Shown piece after piece: positions 38,470 to 48,978 of a DNA stretch of 64,000 bases. How positions within the stretch are numbered: the stretch's first letter is position 1; each line of letters starts with the position of its first letter. Origin of the DNA: Paraburkholderia bonniea (GTDB lineage Bacteria; Pseudomonadota; Gammaproteobacteria; Burkholderiales; Burkholderiaceae); assembly GCF_009455625.1 (NCBI RefSeq), contig NZ_QPEQ01000001.1:2852001-2916000 (forward strand), written 5' to 3'. The notes under the pieces were generated by a model that saw only the letters and a program-made list of their open reading frames with translations, did no database searches and had not been told where the DNA came from. Position numbers and translations under genes: made by a program.

Positions 38470-39021
38470 ATGAATCGAGAAGAAGCTCTCCAGATACTCC
38501 AACAGTCCGAAGAAATCATATCGGCCCACGACGTTAGTGCATCTATCGGAACCATGGCTGCGGCCATTCGCGCCGAGATCAGCGATGATTTCCCACTGGT
38601 GCTTTCCGTCATGGGCGGCGCGGCGGTTTTCACCGGCATGCTGCTGCCGCACCTCGATTTCCCGCTTGAATTCGACTACATCCACCTGACCCGCTATCGC
38701 AATACCACTCAAGGCGGCAACGAAATGCAATGGCGTGTCGCGCCAGCCGAATCAGTCAAAGATCGCGTGGTGCTCGTTCTCGATGACATTCTTGACGAAG
38801 GCGAAACCATGGCGGCAATCCGCGACCGGATCCTCGCCATGGGGGCCAAACGCTTTTTGAGCGCGGTGCTATGCGAAAAAACCCTCCCGCAAGAAAAACC
38901 GTTACACCCTGATTTCTGCGGCTTTGCCGTGCCGAACCGTTATGTGTTCGGTTGCGGTATGGATGCCAAGGGGTACTGGCGTAATCTGCCGGGCATTCGC
39001 GCGTTGACCAGCCTGGTTTAA
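38470..39021 (+). CDS. hpt: Hypoxanthine-guanine phosphoribosyltransferase family protein
   Basis: A 183-residue purine phosphoribosyltransferase that salvages hypoxanthine or guanine with PRPP. The PRPP-binding motif is VVLVLDDILDEGETM, and the segments VLSVMGGAAVFTGMLLPH and FVA-like loop at PNRYVFGCGMDAKGYWRN are typical. The start at 38470 begins MNREEALQILQQSE; the open frame upstream (from 38365) has no similarity. A long hairpin terminator follows at 39041-39126. Confidence 0.9.
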   Translation: MNREEALQILQQSEEIISAHDVSASIGTMAAAIRAEISDDFPLVLSVMGGAAVFTGMLLPHLDFPLEFDYIHLTRYRNTTQGGNEMQWRVAPAESVKDRVVLVLDDILDEGETMAAIRDRILAMGAKRFLSAVLCEKTLPQEKPLHPDFCGFAVPNRYVFGCGMDAKGYWRNLPGIRALTSLV

Positions 39022-39040
39022 AAACACGCCGCGCGTTTAA

Positions 39041-39126
39041 ACAAAAAGCGGCCTGATGAGTTGCACTCCAAAGGTTGGATCGGTATCCAGCCTCGCAGGG
39101 TGCAACTCATCAGGCCGCTTTTTTGT
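39041..39126. terminator. Long, nested hairpin between hpt and proS
   Basis: The outer arms, ACAAAAAGCGGCCTGATGAG and its extension to TTGCA, are complementary to 39101-39126 over about 25 bp. Inside is a second small stem (GGTTGGAT / ATCCAGCC). A/T-runs on both sides let it end hpt and proS, which converge. Confidence 0.8.
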
Positions 39127-39227
39127 GCTTTGTGACGAAGAAGGAGCATGACGTGATGCTTGTACCGCAAGCACCTTGGCACACCCACTTCTCTCTTCGT
39201 CACTCACTCAGGGTCAGGGCAGACGTT

Positions 39228-40964
39228 TTAGCTCGCCAGTGCCGCACGAATTTTTTCCGTCACCGCCTGCGCTGCATTCTCGACTGGCAACAGCGTCGCT
39301 TCGCTTTCACGTCGCCCCTGATATTCGATCTTGCCGTCTTTCAGACCACGATCGCCAACCACCAGGCGATGCGGCACACCGATCAGTTCCCAGTCGGCAA
39401 ACATTACGCCAGGACGCTCGCCACGGTCATCCAGAATCACATCGATTCCTGCTGAGGTGAGATCTGCATACAGCTTGTCAGCCTGTTCGCGCACTGCGTC
39501 GCTACGGTCATATCCCATCGGACACAGCACGACTTCGAATGGCGCAATCGCCTCAGGCCAAATGATGCCTTTGTCGTCGAAGTTCTGTTCAATCGCTGCG
39601 CCCAGGATACGCGTAATGCCCACGCCATAGCAGCCCATCATCATCGGCTGTGGCTTGCCGGATTCATCCAGATACGACGCATTCATCGCTTCGGAATATT
39701 GGCTGCCAAGCTGAAACACGTGGCCAACCTCAATACCGCGGCAAATATCGAGCACCCCTTTGCCATCCGGCGATGGGTCGCCCTTTTGAACGTTGCGAAT
39801 ATCAGCAACGACCGGTTCTGGCAAATCACGTCCCCAATTCACACCTGTGAGGTGGAAATCGACCTCATTCGCGCCCACCACGAAATCGCTCATATTCGCC
39901 ACCGTACGGTCAGCAATCACCTTGACCGGCTTTTTAGTGCCGACCGGGCCCAGATAACCGGGCGGAGTGCCAAACCACGCAACAATCTCGTCTTCCGTCG
40001 CAAAACGAAAACCGCCCAGGCCAGGCAGCTTGTTGACCTTGATTTCGTTTAGCTCATGGTCGCCGCGCAGCATCAGCAGCCAGATGGTCGGTTCAGCCTC
40101 CCCGGTATCGGTAGCCAGCACAATCGACTTGATCGTGTGCTCCAGCGGAATGGCCAGCAATTCGGCCACAGCCTCGCATTTCGCTTTGCCCGGTGTGGCG
40201 GTCTTTTGCATCTCGGCAGCCGGAGCAGCACGTTGCGCGAGCAACGGCAAGGCTTCCGCAGCTTCAACGTTAGCGGCAAAGTTTGACGTGGGGCAATAAG
40301 CGATAGCGTCTTCGCCGGTCTCGGCAATCACGTGAAACTCATGCGAGCCGCTGCCGCCAATCGAGCCATTGTCGGCAGCAACCGGACGGAAATCGAGACC
40401 CAAGCGGGTAAAAATGCGCACGTAGGCGTCGTACATCTTCTGATATGACGCTTGAAGACCAGCCAGATCTTTATCGAAAGAGTAAGCATCTTTCATGATG
40501 AATTCGCGGCCACGCATCACGCCAAAACGCGGCCGGATTTCATCACGGAACTTAGTCTGAACCTGATAGAAATTGAGCGGCATTTGACGATAGCTCTTGA
40601 TCTGGTTGCGCGCGATATCCGTGATGACCTCTTCATGTGTCGGCCCAATCACGAACTCACTTTGCCGACGATCCTTGAAACGCAGCAACTCCGGGCCGTA
40701 CTTCTCCCAGCGGCCCGACTCCTGCCACAGCTCGGCGGGCTGAACAGCTGGCATCAGGAGCTCGATTGCACCAGCGCGATTCATTTCTTCGCGGACAATC
40801 GCTTCGACCTTGCGAATGGAGCGCAAACCTATTGGCAAATAGTTGTAAATACCGCCTGCCACGCGACGAATCATGCCGGCACGCACCATCAGTTTGTGGC
40901 TAACGATCTCGGCGTCAGCAGGAGCTTCCTTCAGCGTACCGATAAAGAAATGGGAGGCTTTCAT
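39228..40964 (-). CDS. proS: Prolyl-tRNA synthetase, bacterial type with editing domain
   Basis: ProS charges tRNA-Pro with proline; a tRNA-Pro(CGG) gene is in this window. The 578-residue protein has class II motifs, with [20 protein letters not shown] at the N-terminus (motif 1 region), [25 protein letters not shown] (motif 2) and [17 protein letters not shown] (motif 3). Between motifs 2 and 3 lies the INS editing domain with [12 protein letters not shown] and [17 protein letters not shown] features. The anticodon-binding domain closes the protein. Length is typical of the editing form. Confidence 0.96.
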   Translation of the reverse strand: MKASHFFIGTLKEAPADAEIVSHKLMVRAGMIRRVAGGIYNYLPIGLRSIRKVEAIVREEMNRAGAIELLMPAVQPAELWQESGRWEKYGPELLRFKDRRQSEFVIGPTHEEVITDIARNQIKSYRQMPLNFYQVQTKFRDEIRPRFGVMRGREFIMKDAYSFDKDLAGLQASYQKMYDAYVRIFTRLGLDFRPVAADNGSIGGSGSHEFHVIAETGEDAIAYCPTSNFAANVEAAEALPLLAQRAAPAAEMQKTATPGKAKCEAVAELLAIPLEHTIKSIVLATDTGEAEPTIWLLMLRGDHELNEIKVNKLPGLGGFRFATEDEIVAWFGTPPGYLGPVGTKKPVKVIADRTVANMSDFVVGANEVDFHLTGVNWGRDLPEPVVADIRNVQKGDPSPDGKGVLDICRGIEVGHVFQLGSQYSEAMNASYLDESGKPQPMMMGCYGVGITRILGAAIEQNFDDKGIIWPEAIAPFEVVLCPMGYDRSDAVREQADKLYADLTSAGIDVILDDRGERPGVMFADWELIGVPHRLVVGDRGLKDGKIEYQGRRESEATLLPVENAAQAVTEKIRAALAS

Positions 40965-41122
40965 TCAGAATTTTCCAAAAGCGATGGCGGCACAGGCCGC
41001 TCAGAGAGATAAAACGATGGGATTGACAAACCCGCCACGACTCGACCTGCACGCAAGGCTGCAGGCCGCAGAAAATCGTTCCATATCTGCGGCGAATCGC
41101 TGCGTCGGGTCCGTTATCTGTT

Positions 41123-41128
41123 TATAAT
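41123..41128 (+). promoter_or_regulatory. Likely -10 element for rppH
   Basis: A consensus TATAAT 34 bp upstream of the rppH ATG, placing a start near 41135 with a short leader. No good -35 is seen at the right distance, so the promoter may be weak or activator-dependent. Confidence 0.5.
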
Positions 41129-41161
41129 CAAAGCAATTTTAAAGGATTCGAAGGTGGTTGT

Positions 41162-41824
41162 ATGCTGGATCGTGAAGGCTTTCGCCCGAACGTCGGCATC
41201 ATCCTCTTGAACGCACACAATGAGGTGTTTTGGGGCAAACGGCTCCGTGAACATTCCTGGCAGTTTCCGCAAGGGGGGATCAAGTATGGCGAGACTCCCG
41301 TCCAAGCGATGTATCGGGAATTACACGAAGAAACCGGACTGCGTCCTGAACACATCAAGGTGATCGGCCGCACACGCGACTGGCTGCGTTATGAGGTGCC
41401 GGACAAGTTCATCAAGCGCGAAGTACGTGGCCACTACCGTGGCCAAAAACAAATCTGGTTCCTGCTTCGGATGTTAGGGCGCGATTGCGATATCTGCCTA
41501 CGCGCAACAGACCACCCTGAATTCGATGCGTGGCGCTGGAATGAGTACTGGGTTCCGCTAGATTGCGTGATTGAATTCAAGCGGGACGTCTATCAACTGG
41601 CACTAACGGAACTATCCCGTTTCTTGCGCCGCGCTTCGTCACGCGCGGAGAAACCTGGCAAACAGCCTCATATCGTGCATTTTTCCGGGGGCGACACATC
41701 GGTCACGACAACAGAGGTATCTGTCGCTACCAGCACCGAAACCTCGCTCCAAACCACGATGATCGAATCAGATCTCAGCCAGACGGAAGCCACGCTGATA
41801 CGCTTGCCGGGTTTGCATGATTAG
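41162..41824 (+). CDS. rppH: RNA pyrophosphohydrolase (Nudix)
   Basis: RppH removes pyrophosphate from the 5' triphosphate end of mRNA, starting decay by RNase E. The 220-residue protein begins [17 protein letters not shown]. Its Nudix box at about residues 38-60 has [17 protein letters not shown], then the metal-binding glutamates of HEETGL. The C-terminal tail of about 60 residues (Ser/Thr-rich) is longer than in short gammaproteobacterial forms. GAAGGTGG precedes the ATG. proS is divergent to its left. Confidence 0.96.
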   Translation: MLDREGFRPNVGIILLNAHNEVFWGKRLREHSWQFPQGGIKYGETPVQAMYRELHEETGLRPEHIKVIGRTRDWLRYEVPDKFIKREVRGHYRGQKQIWFLLRMLGRDCDICLRATDHPEFDAWRWNEYWVPLDCVIEFKRDVYQLALTELSRFLRRASSRAEKPGKQPHIVHFSGGDTSVTTTEVSVATSTETSLQTTMIESDLSQTEATLIRLPGLHD

Positions 41825-41896
41825 CGGTGCGGCCACCACGGCGGACTCGACGATGCGGCGGTTACTCCGCCGCATCGTCATTTCAAGGAAATTATA

Positions 41897-42451
41897 TTGA
41901 AAGCTCTAGTATTCGCCGCAGCGGTTATTTCCGCCGCCGCGCTGCTGGCCGGCTGCGCCAGCAAGCCAAGCAACAAGGACGACAGCGCCTTTACCTATTT
42001 ACTGGACCGGCCGAGCAACTGGGTCGAAAACAAGCTCGAAGGCTTGCCACCTTTGCCGCAGGCAAACAACCTCCAGCCCTTCAACGTGTCGCAAAACACT
42101 CGGCTTCAGTTTTCGCTTGATACCCAGTCACTGAGCGTCGGCACTGATGGTGTCGTGCGTTACACCGTCGTTATCACCAGCCCGGCTGGCGCGCGCAATG
42201 TGAACTATGAAGGCATTCGTTGCGACACCTATAGCTGGCGCCTTTATGCAGGCCTTGATGCAGATCACAGCGGCTGGGACCAGACCGTGGCAAACGACTG
42301 GACGCGAATCGAAAACGGTGAGCTCAATGCGTACCACGCTGCGCTGTATCAGGATTATTTTTGCGCCAGCAAAATGCCCGTCGGAAGCGCAAAACAGATT
42401 ATTGAAAACATGCGCTATAACCGAACCAACGGCAACAGCATGCTGCATTAA
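41897..42451 (+). CDS. CNP1-like family lipoprotein
   Basis: A 184-residue protein with an N-terminal lipoprotein signal (LVFAAAVISAAALLAGC, lipidated Cys about residue 20). A domain of the CNP1-like family follows, with VRYTVVITSPAGARNVNYEG, CDTYSWRLYAGLD and YQDYFCASKMPVGSAKQII. The family has no known function; export to the outer membrane or periplasm is expected. The start is a TTG at 41897 with AAGGAA 7 bp upstream, and no ATG is suitable. A bidirectional terminator separates it from convergent proB. Confidence 0.8.
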   Translation: MKALVFAAAVISAAALLAGCASKPSNKDDSAFTYLLDRPSNWVENKLEGLPPLPQANNLQPFNVSQNTRLQFSLDTQSLSVGTDGVVRYTVVITSPAGARNVNYEGIRCDTYSWRLYAGLDADHSGWDQTVANDWTRIENGELNAYHAALYQDYFCASKMPVGSAKQIIENMRYNRTNGNSMLH

Positions 42452-42516
42452 TCCCATGCTTCAATTCAGCATGCCGCTCCACCGAGCCTAATCTGATTGC
42501 CCAGTGGTGCAAAACA

Positions 42517-42553
42517 AAAGCCGCTTCCCTTCTTAATGGATGAAAGCGGCTTT
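42517..42553. terminator. Bidirectional terminator between the CNP1-like gene and proB
   Basis: AAAGCCGCTT and AAGCGGCTTT form a 10-bp stem with a 17-base loop. The T-run is stronger on the minus strand (TTTTGTTTTG), for proB. Confidence 0.75.
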
Positions 42554-42600
42554 GTTGCATTTGCATACGACAGCTCACTCAATCCAACCGGCCAGCAGCG

Positions 42601-43734
42601 CTAGCCTTCCGCCCCCTGGAGCAGCACCAGATTGTCTCGGTGAATCAATTCAGGCTCCAGCATATAGCCCAGAACCGCTTCGATTTCGCCGCTAGGCCGG
42701 CGCTGGATTAACCGGGCTTCCGCGCTGCTGTAGTTTGTCAGCCCACGTGCAACCTCAACGCCCACAGCATTCAGGCAAGCAATGACCTCGCCACGCGCGA
42801 ACACGCCTTGCACGCTCACAACACCAATCGGCAGCAAGCTTTTGCCGTCGGTCATCAGCTTTTCAGCAGCGCCGTCGTCAATCAGCACGTGACCCCGGAC
42901 TTGCAAATGATCGGCCATCCACTGCTTGCGCGCGGCAATACGGGCTGTGCGGGCAACAAGCTGTGTGCCAATCGCCTCACCCGCTGCCAGTCGAACTAGC
43001 ACATCAACTTCACGGCCACTCGCAATCACGGTATTGGCACCGCTATGCGCTGCACGCTTGGCGGCCAGAACCTTGGTAAGCATGCCGCCGCGCCCAATGC
43101 TGGAGCCCGCGCCACCAGCCATCGCCTCCAGCTCGGGGGAGCCCGCATCCGCTTGCCCAACCAGCCTGGCAGTGGGATCTTTGCGCGGATCAGCGGTGTA
43201 AAGCCCCGTCTGGTCAGTCAGGATGATTAAAGCGTCACCCTCAATCAGATTGGCGACCAGCGCACCGAGCGTGTCGTTATCACCAAATTTGATTTCGTCG
43301 GTAATAACCGTGTCGTTTTCGTTGATGATCGGCACCACGCCCAGGCGCAACAGCGTAAGCAGCGCCGAGCGTGCATTCAGATAACGCTCCCGGTCCGCCA
43401 GATCGGCATGAGTTAGCAGAATTTGCGCGGTCTGAATTGAATGCTCGGCAAAACGGCTTTCATAGACTTGCGCCAGCCCCATCTGCCCAACTGCTGCAGC
43501 CGCCTGCAATTCGTCAATCTCGCGCGGCCGTTTGGTCCAGCCAAGACGTTGCATCCCTTCAGCAATCGCCCCTGAACTAACCAGCACCACCTCCTTGCCC
43601 TGCGCCCGCAACGCTGCGATCTGTGCGGCCCAGCGGCCAATGGCAGCATGATCGAGCCCTCGCCCATCATTGGTGACAAGGCTCGACCCGACTTTGACAA
43701 CCAGCCGCCTGGAATCTGCAATGACGGACCGCAT
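42601..43734 (-). CDS. proB: Glutamate 5-kinase with C-terminal PUA domain
   Basis: ProB phosphorylates glutamate in the first step of proline synthesis. The 377-residue protein has [16 protein letters not shown] at the N-terminus, [36 protein letters not shown], and a C-terminal PUA domain (about residues 285-377). The start at 43734 gives the family's leader; an ATG 9 bp earlier is possible. It lies 78 bp after obgE on the same strand, the usual obgE-proB order in Burkholderia. Confidence 0.96.
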   Translation of the reverse strand: MRSVIADSRRLVVKVGSSLVTNDGRGLDHAAIGRWAAQIAALRAQGKEVVLVSSGAIAEGMQRLGWTKRPREIDELQAAAAVGQMGLAQVYESRFAEHSIQTAQILLTHADLADRERYLNARSALLTLLRLGVVPIINENDTVITDEIKFGDNDTLGALVANLIEGDALIILTDQTGLYTADPRKDPTARLVGQADAGSPELEAMAGGAGSSIGRGGMLTKVLAAKRAAHSGANTVIASGREVDVLVRLAAGEAIGTQLVARTARIAARKQWMADHLQVRGHVLIDDGAAEKLMTDGKSLLPIGVVSVQGVFARGEVIACLNAVGVEVARGLTNYSSAEARLIQRRPSGEIEAVLGYMLEPELIHRDNLVLLQGAEG

Positions 43735-43812
43735 GGTAGGCACTCTCTCAATAAAGTGGGCACGCGCGCCGCGTGATTTTGCGGAAAACGAGCGCGCCAG
43801 CGACGATGAAGG

Positions 43813-44931
<1,119 letters not shown>

Positions 44932-45020
44932 TTACTCCGTCCCGTCAGGGTTTTGATTTTGCCGTGCCTCGCGCACTTTGCCAGCTAGCCAGGTGGCCAA
45001 GCATGCGCGCATGCGGCAAT

Positions 45021-45052
45021 AAAAAAAGCCCCGCTAACTTCGCGGGGCCTTT
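45021..45052 (-). terminator. Terminator or attenuator between rpmA and obgE
   Basis: On the minus strand, GGCCCCGCG / GCGGGGCTT-type stem with an 8-base loop followed by seven T residues. Its strength suggests it lets much of the ribosomal message end while some transcription reaches obgE. Confidence 0.75.
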
Positions 45053-45085
45053 GTTCCGGTCCTTAAAGCCCGTGCCTGATTAAAT

Positions 45086-45349
45086 TCAGGCTGCTGCCGG
45101 GACTACGTTGACCAGATGCTTCTTGTCAGCGCCTTTCGTCGAGAACTTGACGTGGCCATCTGTCAGCGCGAACAAGGTGTGATCCTTGCCAATGCCAACG
45201 TTTTGACCCGGGTGCATACGTGTGCCGCGTTGACGCACGATAATGCCACCCGCGTTAATTGCCTGACCGCCATAAACTTTGACGCCGAGACGTTTTGACT
45301 CGGAGTCGCGGCCGTTCCGCGAGGAGCCGCCTGCTTTTTTGTGTGCCAT
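45086..45349 (-). CDS. rpmA: Ribosomal protein L27
   Basis: L27 is a 50S protein near the peptidyl transferase centre. The 87-residue protein has [43 protein letters not shown], and [17 protein letters not shown], all hallmark segments. AAGGAG precedes the ATG. It is 24 bp after rplU. The N-terminus starts directly with MAHKKAGG, so no cleaved leader as in some Firmicutes. Confidence 0.98.
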   Translation of the reverse strand: MAHKKAGGSSRNGRDSESKRLGVKVYGGQAINAGGIIVRQRGTRMHPGQNVGIGKDHTLFALTDGHVKFSTKGADKKHLVNVVPAAA

Positions 45350-45373
45350 GTGATTACTCCTTGACCGGTGCGC

Positions 45374-45685
45374 TTACGCGGTAATCGCGTCGATACGCAG
45401 TTCGGTATAGTTCTGGCGGTGGCCGCCATGCTTCTGGTAGTGCTTCCGGCGACGCATCTTGAAGATGGTCACTTTGGCGTGACGACCGTGTGACACAACG
45501 GTAGCCTTGACGGAAGCCCCACTGACCAGCGGCGTACCGAACTTAATCGATTCGCCTTCGCCCACTGCGAGAACCTGGTCGAGCGTGATTTCAGCGTCAA
45601 TGTCTGCCGGTATCTGTTCTACTTTAAGTTTTTCGCCAACGGCAACTTTATACTGCTTGCCGCCGGTTTTTATGACCGCGTACAT
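45374..45685 (-). CDS. rplU: Ribosomal protein L21
   Basis: L21 binds 23S rRNA in the 50S subunit. The 103-residue protein starts [20 protein letters not shown] and ends with the [20 protein letters not shown] basic tail. The start at 45685 is preceded by GAGG; in-frame codons upstream to 45724 are spurious. It is divergent from ispB, a layout shared by most proteobacteria. Confidence 0.98.
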   Translation of the reverse strand: MYAVIKTGGKQYKVAVGEKLKVEQIPADIDAEITLDQVLAVGEGESIKFGTPLVSGASVKATVVSHGRHAKVTIFKMRRRKHYQKHGGHRQNYTELRIDAITA

Positions 45686-45913
45686 TGAAAACCTCACTCT
45701 GGATTCATTTTCTCCACGCACCACGCGCGGAAACCCTCAATTATACATAGAGTTAGCTACACGGTCAAAATCTGTTAGCCAACCGGTTTCCAGTCAAAAG
45801 AGTCGTCCGTCATCTGGCCAATAAAACAGCTCGCCTGCATGGATCACTCAGGCTATAGCCCGGAACAGGCGCGATTCCCCTTATAATTCGCGGCACTCTC
45901 CCATCTCATCATC

Positions 45914-46906
45914 ATGCCGTCGACTGCCATCCCTATCCCCAGCGCCACCGACCTGCTTGCTCCCGTCGCCGAAGACATGCAACAGGTGAACCGCGTCATC
46001 CGGCACCGTCTGGCATCCGAGGTGATGCTGATTAACCAGATTTCCGAGTACATCATCGGTGCAGGCGGCAAGCGCCTACGCCCTGCATTACTGCTGCTGG
46101 TAGCCGGCGCGCTAGGCGAAACCACCGGGCACCGGCACGAGCTGGCTGCTGTGGTCGAGTTCATTCACACAGCGACGCTGCTGCACGATGATGTCGTCGA
46201 TGAATCCGATCTGCGGCGCGGCCGGCAAACCGCTAACGCGTTGTTTGGCAATGCCGCAAGCGTGCTGGTTGGCGATTTTCTGTACTCACGTTCGTTCCAG
46301 ATGATGGTCGGCGTGGGCAAAATGCGTGTGATGGAGATCCTCGCCGAAGCAACCAACGTTATTTCGGAAGGCGAAGTGCTTCAGCTTCTGAACATGCACG
46401 ACGCGGACGTCGACGAAACGCGTTACATGCAAGTGATTCGCTACAAAACAGCGAAACTGTTCGAAGCCGCCGCGCAACTAGGTGCGGTTCTGGCCGGCGT
46501 TGATGCAACGGTTGAAGCCGCCGCCGCCGAATTTGGCCGCCGCATCGGCACAGCGTTCCAGATCATGGACGACTGGCTCGACTACACCGGCACCGCCGAA
46601 TCAATGGGTAAAAACGCCGGCGATGATCTGCGCGAAGGCAAGCCAACGTTACCGCTGATTTACCTGATTGAACGCGGCACGCCAGAGCAATCGGCACTCG
46701 CCCGGGAGGCGATCGAACAAGGCGGCACTGACCGCTTCGACACCATTTTTGAGGCGATTACACGATCAGGCGCGCTTGACCACACGCTTGAGTGCGCCAA
46801 ACAGGAAGCACAGGCTGCAGCGGCAGCCATCTCGGGGTTTCCGCATTCCATTTATAAAGAAAGCCTGCTATCATTGTGCTCTTATTCGACGGCAAGGCAG
46901 TCCTAA
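45914..46906 (+). CDS. ispB: Octaprenyl (polyprenyl) diphosphate synthase
   Basis: IspB extends isoprenoid chains to make the ubiquinone side chain. The 330-residue protein has GAGGKRLRPALLLL, the first aspartate-rich motif in LLHDDVVDESDLRRG (Asp92-Asp96), the second in FQIMDDWLDYTG, and KNAGDDLREGKPTLPLI. Product chain length (likely C40) cannot be fixed by eye. It is divergent from rplU and lies 48 bp before the tRNA-Pro gene. Confidence 0.95.
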   Translation: MPSTAIPIPSATDLLAPVAEDMQQVNRVIRHRLASEVMLINQISEYIIGAGGKRLRPALLLLVAGALGETTGHRHELAAVVEFIHTATLLHDDVVDESDLRRGRQTANALFGNAASVLVGDFLYSRSFQMMVGVGKMRVMEILAEATNVISEGEVLQLLNMHDADVDETRYMQVIRYKTAKLFEAAAQLGAVLAGVDATVEAAAAEFGRRIGTAFQIMDDWLDYTGTAESMGKNAGDDLREGKPTLPLIYLIERGTPEQSALAREAIEQGGTDRFDTIFEAITRSGALDHTLECAKQEAQAAAAAISGFPHSIYKESLLSLCSYSTARQS

Positions 46907-46953
46907 TCTGGACTAAAGCGTCGGAAAAATCCCAAAGAAAACAGTCTATAAAT

Positions 46954-47030
46954 CGGGGTGTAGCTTAGCCTGGTAGAGCGCTACGTTCGGGACGTAGAGG
47001 CCGGAGGTTCGAATCCTCTCACCCCGACCA
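46954..47030 (+). tRNA. tRNA-Pro (anticodon CGG)
   Basis: A 77-nt cloverleaf starting CGGGGTGTAGC and ending CACCCCGACCA with encoded CCA. The 7/7 acceptor stem is CGGGGTG / CACCCCG. The anticodon arm is CTACG-TTCGGGA-CGTAG with anticodon CGG (reads CCG, Pro), and the T arm has GGTTCGAATCC. The mobile element begins at its 3' end, so this tRNA is the likely attachment site. Confidence 0.97.
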
Positions 47031-47478
47031 GAATTCTTCAAAAAGATCAAGGAGTTATCGATCCTTTTCTAACTTGATGTTCATGTCGAGTTAGAATAAA
47101 TCTCCCTTCTGGTTGTCCCAAGAATGTCCCACCTGCTTGACAGCGCGTGGGATATTTTTTTATCCTCTTATTCATGGGGTCAACGCAACGGTGACCTCGC
47201 GAATCGCCTTACAAGACACCGTGTAGCCCCGGCGCAAATTTCGCGAGAAGGTTGGGCAAATCGTAGAGGGATAGAGCCCAGCTGAAAGAGCCTGCAACGC
47301 TCGACGGTCAAGCCGTCGGGGGCAACGGTTTTCATTCCCAAGCGCAGCGGAACTAAACCCGAACCCTTAGTGCTCAGAACACCGTGAGGTGAAGCGACCA
47401 AGGAAAGGTGATCGAATTCACCGGCCCCGCTTGACCGACAGTCGGCCCTCATAAGCGCATTGCACTTATGAGGCATCT
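47031..47478. other. Left flank of the element, no clear gene
   Basis: About 450 bp. I see no convincing gene; a 98-codon minus-strand frame at 47180-47476 lacks similarity. An inverted repeat lies at 47448-47474, next to the first gene of the element. The region probably holds the promoter of the AlpA-like/TrfA operon. Confidence 0.4.
47448..47474 (+). promoter_or_regulatory. Hairpin covering the AlpA-like gene ribosome binding site
   Basis: CCTCATAAG and CTTATGAGG form a perfect 9-bp stem with a 9-base loop. The GAGG at its 3' end is the only Shine-Dalgarno-like sequence before the ATG at 47479, so folding would hide it. Confidence 0.5.
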
Positions 47479-47805
47479 ATGACCATCCCGCTCGCCCCTA
47501 CAGACGGGCTCCCTCGCGTCCTCTTCATTGAACAACTGTCGGCCCTCATTGGCAAGACAGCGACCACGATTCGTACCTGCGCCACAAACGCAAAGTACCA
47601 ACACCTCATTCCCCGTCCTTTCAAGATGCCGCACAGCCGCCGGTTGTGTTGGTACGAGCACGATGTTCGGGCTTGGATTGACGCGAATCGGGAACCATTC
47701 CCTCCCCCGACTCGCCGTCCGCGCGGTCGGCCAACAAAGGCCCAGCAATTAGCCTGGCAGCGCCAAGCGACGGAATCGCGATCCCCGACCAAGGGGGCGC
47801 AATGA
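47479..47805 (+). CDS. AlpA-like helix-turn-helix regulator
   Basis: A 108-residue protein with an N-terminal helix-turn-helix of the AlpA/excisionase type: VLFIEQLSALIGKTATTIRT, then PHSRRLCWYEHDVRAWID, the wing and final helix common to such regulators. The C-terminal 35 residues are basic and Pro-rich. In phages and integrative elements these proteins control excision or integrase expression. Its stop overlaps the next start (ATGA at 47802-47805), so the three genes 47479-48889 form one coupled operon. Exact role is inferred. Confidence 0.75.
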   Translation: MTIPLAPTDGLPRVLFIEQLSALIGKTATTIRTCATNAKYQHLIPRPFKMPHSRRLCWYEHDVRAWIDANREPFPPPTRRPRGRPTKAQQLAWQRQATESRSPTKGAQ

Positions 47806-47981
47806 ACGTCGCCGTGCACATTGATCCCAAAGCGTGGCATGCGGGCTTTGATGCCGGTGAGGTCGGCCACGCAATGACGCCATGCCCCGCCAACCTTGAC
47901 GCCTTCTCCTACTTTTCGGGCTGGATTGAGGGGGACGCCAAGCGGCAAGGGTACAGCTACAGCGCGAGGGCCGAGCGATGA
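47802..47981 (+). CDS. Small RMF-like protein (59 residues)
   Basis: A 59-codon gene with GGGGG just before its ATG, overlapping both neighbours by 4 bp (ATGA at each end), which argues strongly that it is real. The product (AWHAGFDAGEVGHAMTPCP, then FSYFSGWIEGDAKRQG) resembles the plan of ribosome modulation factor: an amphipathic Ala-Gly repeat, a Cys-Pro, then a Trp-Gly/Ser-Trp-type turn and basic end. RMF pairs ribosomes into inactive dimers. That similarity is by eye, so the function is only suggested. Confidence 0.7.
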   Translation: MNVAVHIDPKAWHAGFDAGEVGHAMTPCPANLDAFSYFSGWIEGDAKRQGYSYSARAER

Positions 47982-48889
47982 GCAACCCTCGCCCCCAAAA
48001 CAACGCTTCGGCTCAAGTAGTCCGCGGGCCGCGACGACTCGACACCATGGTCAACCCAGCTACCTGGGCACGATTGCAAGAGCGTGCAGCACAAGCCAAG
48101 GAGCGGCATGAGCCTCGGAAACTGTTCCTCCGAGGTTTGCGGCCGCACATGCGCGCAATGCCTAACCCTATCGCCAGCTCCAGCCTGTTCGCCCCCGTCG
48201 CACAAGGCAAGAAGAAGATTCACAAGGATGCAGAGCTGGTGACCTTCCGCGGCACCGTCATCAAGTTTTGGGGGGAACAACTCGACGAGTCGCAAGCCGA
48301 TGTGTGGATGCAGGCCATGGACATCGCGGGCAAACAGCGGTTGGGAGAACCAGTCGTCATCGAGCGATCCGCATTCCTTCAGTCCATCAACCGGCACACC
48401 GGCGGAAACGAGTACAAGTGGCTGCTTCGCACAATGACCGCACTGTCCTTTGCCATGCTCGTCATCGAGGTAAGGAAGGACGGCGAGCTAAAGCTGGAGG
48501 TCGGCAAAAACCGTGTCCTACACATGATCCAGGGCTTCGACTACGACGAAGAGACTGGCGTGTACACCTTGCGCATCGATCCTCGCTGGAAGGACGTCTA
48601 CGGCGACCGGGAATTTTCCCTGATCGACTGGAACAAGCGTCGCCAGTTTGGACGGGGGCAGAACATGGCGAAGGCGCTGCAACGCCTGATCGCAACCTCG
48701 GCCGACAAGGTGCAACGGTATGGCCTGGACTGGCTCAAGAACAAGTTGCAATACACCAGTCGGATGGACAAATTCCGCCACGCCCTGTGCGCCGCACTGG
48801 CGGAACTGGAGCGCGTTGAGATTATCGCAGGCGCCCACATTGGAACCAGCACGCGCGGCAGAGAGCAAGCGATCTGGACCAAATTGTAA
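47978..48889 (+). CDS. trfA: TrfA-family plasmid replication initiator
   Basis: The 303-residue protein matches the TrfA family, which binds iterons at oriV of IncP-type plasmids and loads DnaB. Visible features are PNPIASSSLFAPVAQGKKKI, then KDAELVTFRGTVIKFWGEQLDESQADVWM (family core), LQSINRHTGGNEYKWLLRTM and the C-terminal winged-helix part, with DWNKRRQFGRG and KNKLQYTSRMDKF. A four-copy iteron array at 61446-61525, with the same spacing as classical ones, is a plausible target. It is coupled to the RMF-like gene upstream. A partition system is not seen. Confidence 0.82.
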   Translation: MSNPRPQNNASAQVVRGPRRLDTMVNPATWARLQERAAQAKERHEPRKLFLRGLRPHMRAMPNPIASSSLFAPVAQGKKKIHKDAELVTFRGTVIKFWGEQLDESQADVWMQAMDIAGKQRLGEPVVIERSAFLQSINRHTGGNEYKWLLRTMTALSFAMLVIEVRKDGELKLEVGKNRVLHMIQGFDYDEETGVYTLRIDPRWKDVYGDREFSLIDWNKRRQFGRGQNMAKALQRLIATSADKVQRYGLDWLKNKLQYTSRMDKFRHALCAALAELERVEIIAGAHIGTSTRGREQAIWTKL

Positions 48890-48978
48890 TCATGGAACCG
48901 CCCTCCTTCTGCGCGATTCGCCGGATCGCCGCGACTGAATACATACGTACGTACATATGCAAACGCAAGGAACGAAAA

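Noticed and set aside
47180..47476. 98-codon minus-strand frame at the element's left end
   Set aside because: No family features, no ribosome binding site, and it runs into the hairpin and promoter region of the AlpA-like gene.
47031..47478. Integrase expected next to the tRNA
   Set aside because: Neither strand shows an integrase-like frame here, so no integrase is claimed.
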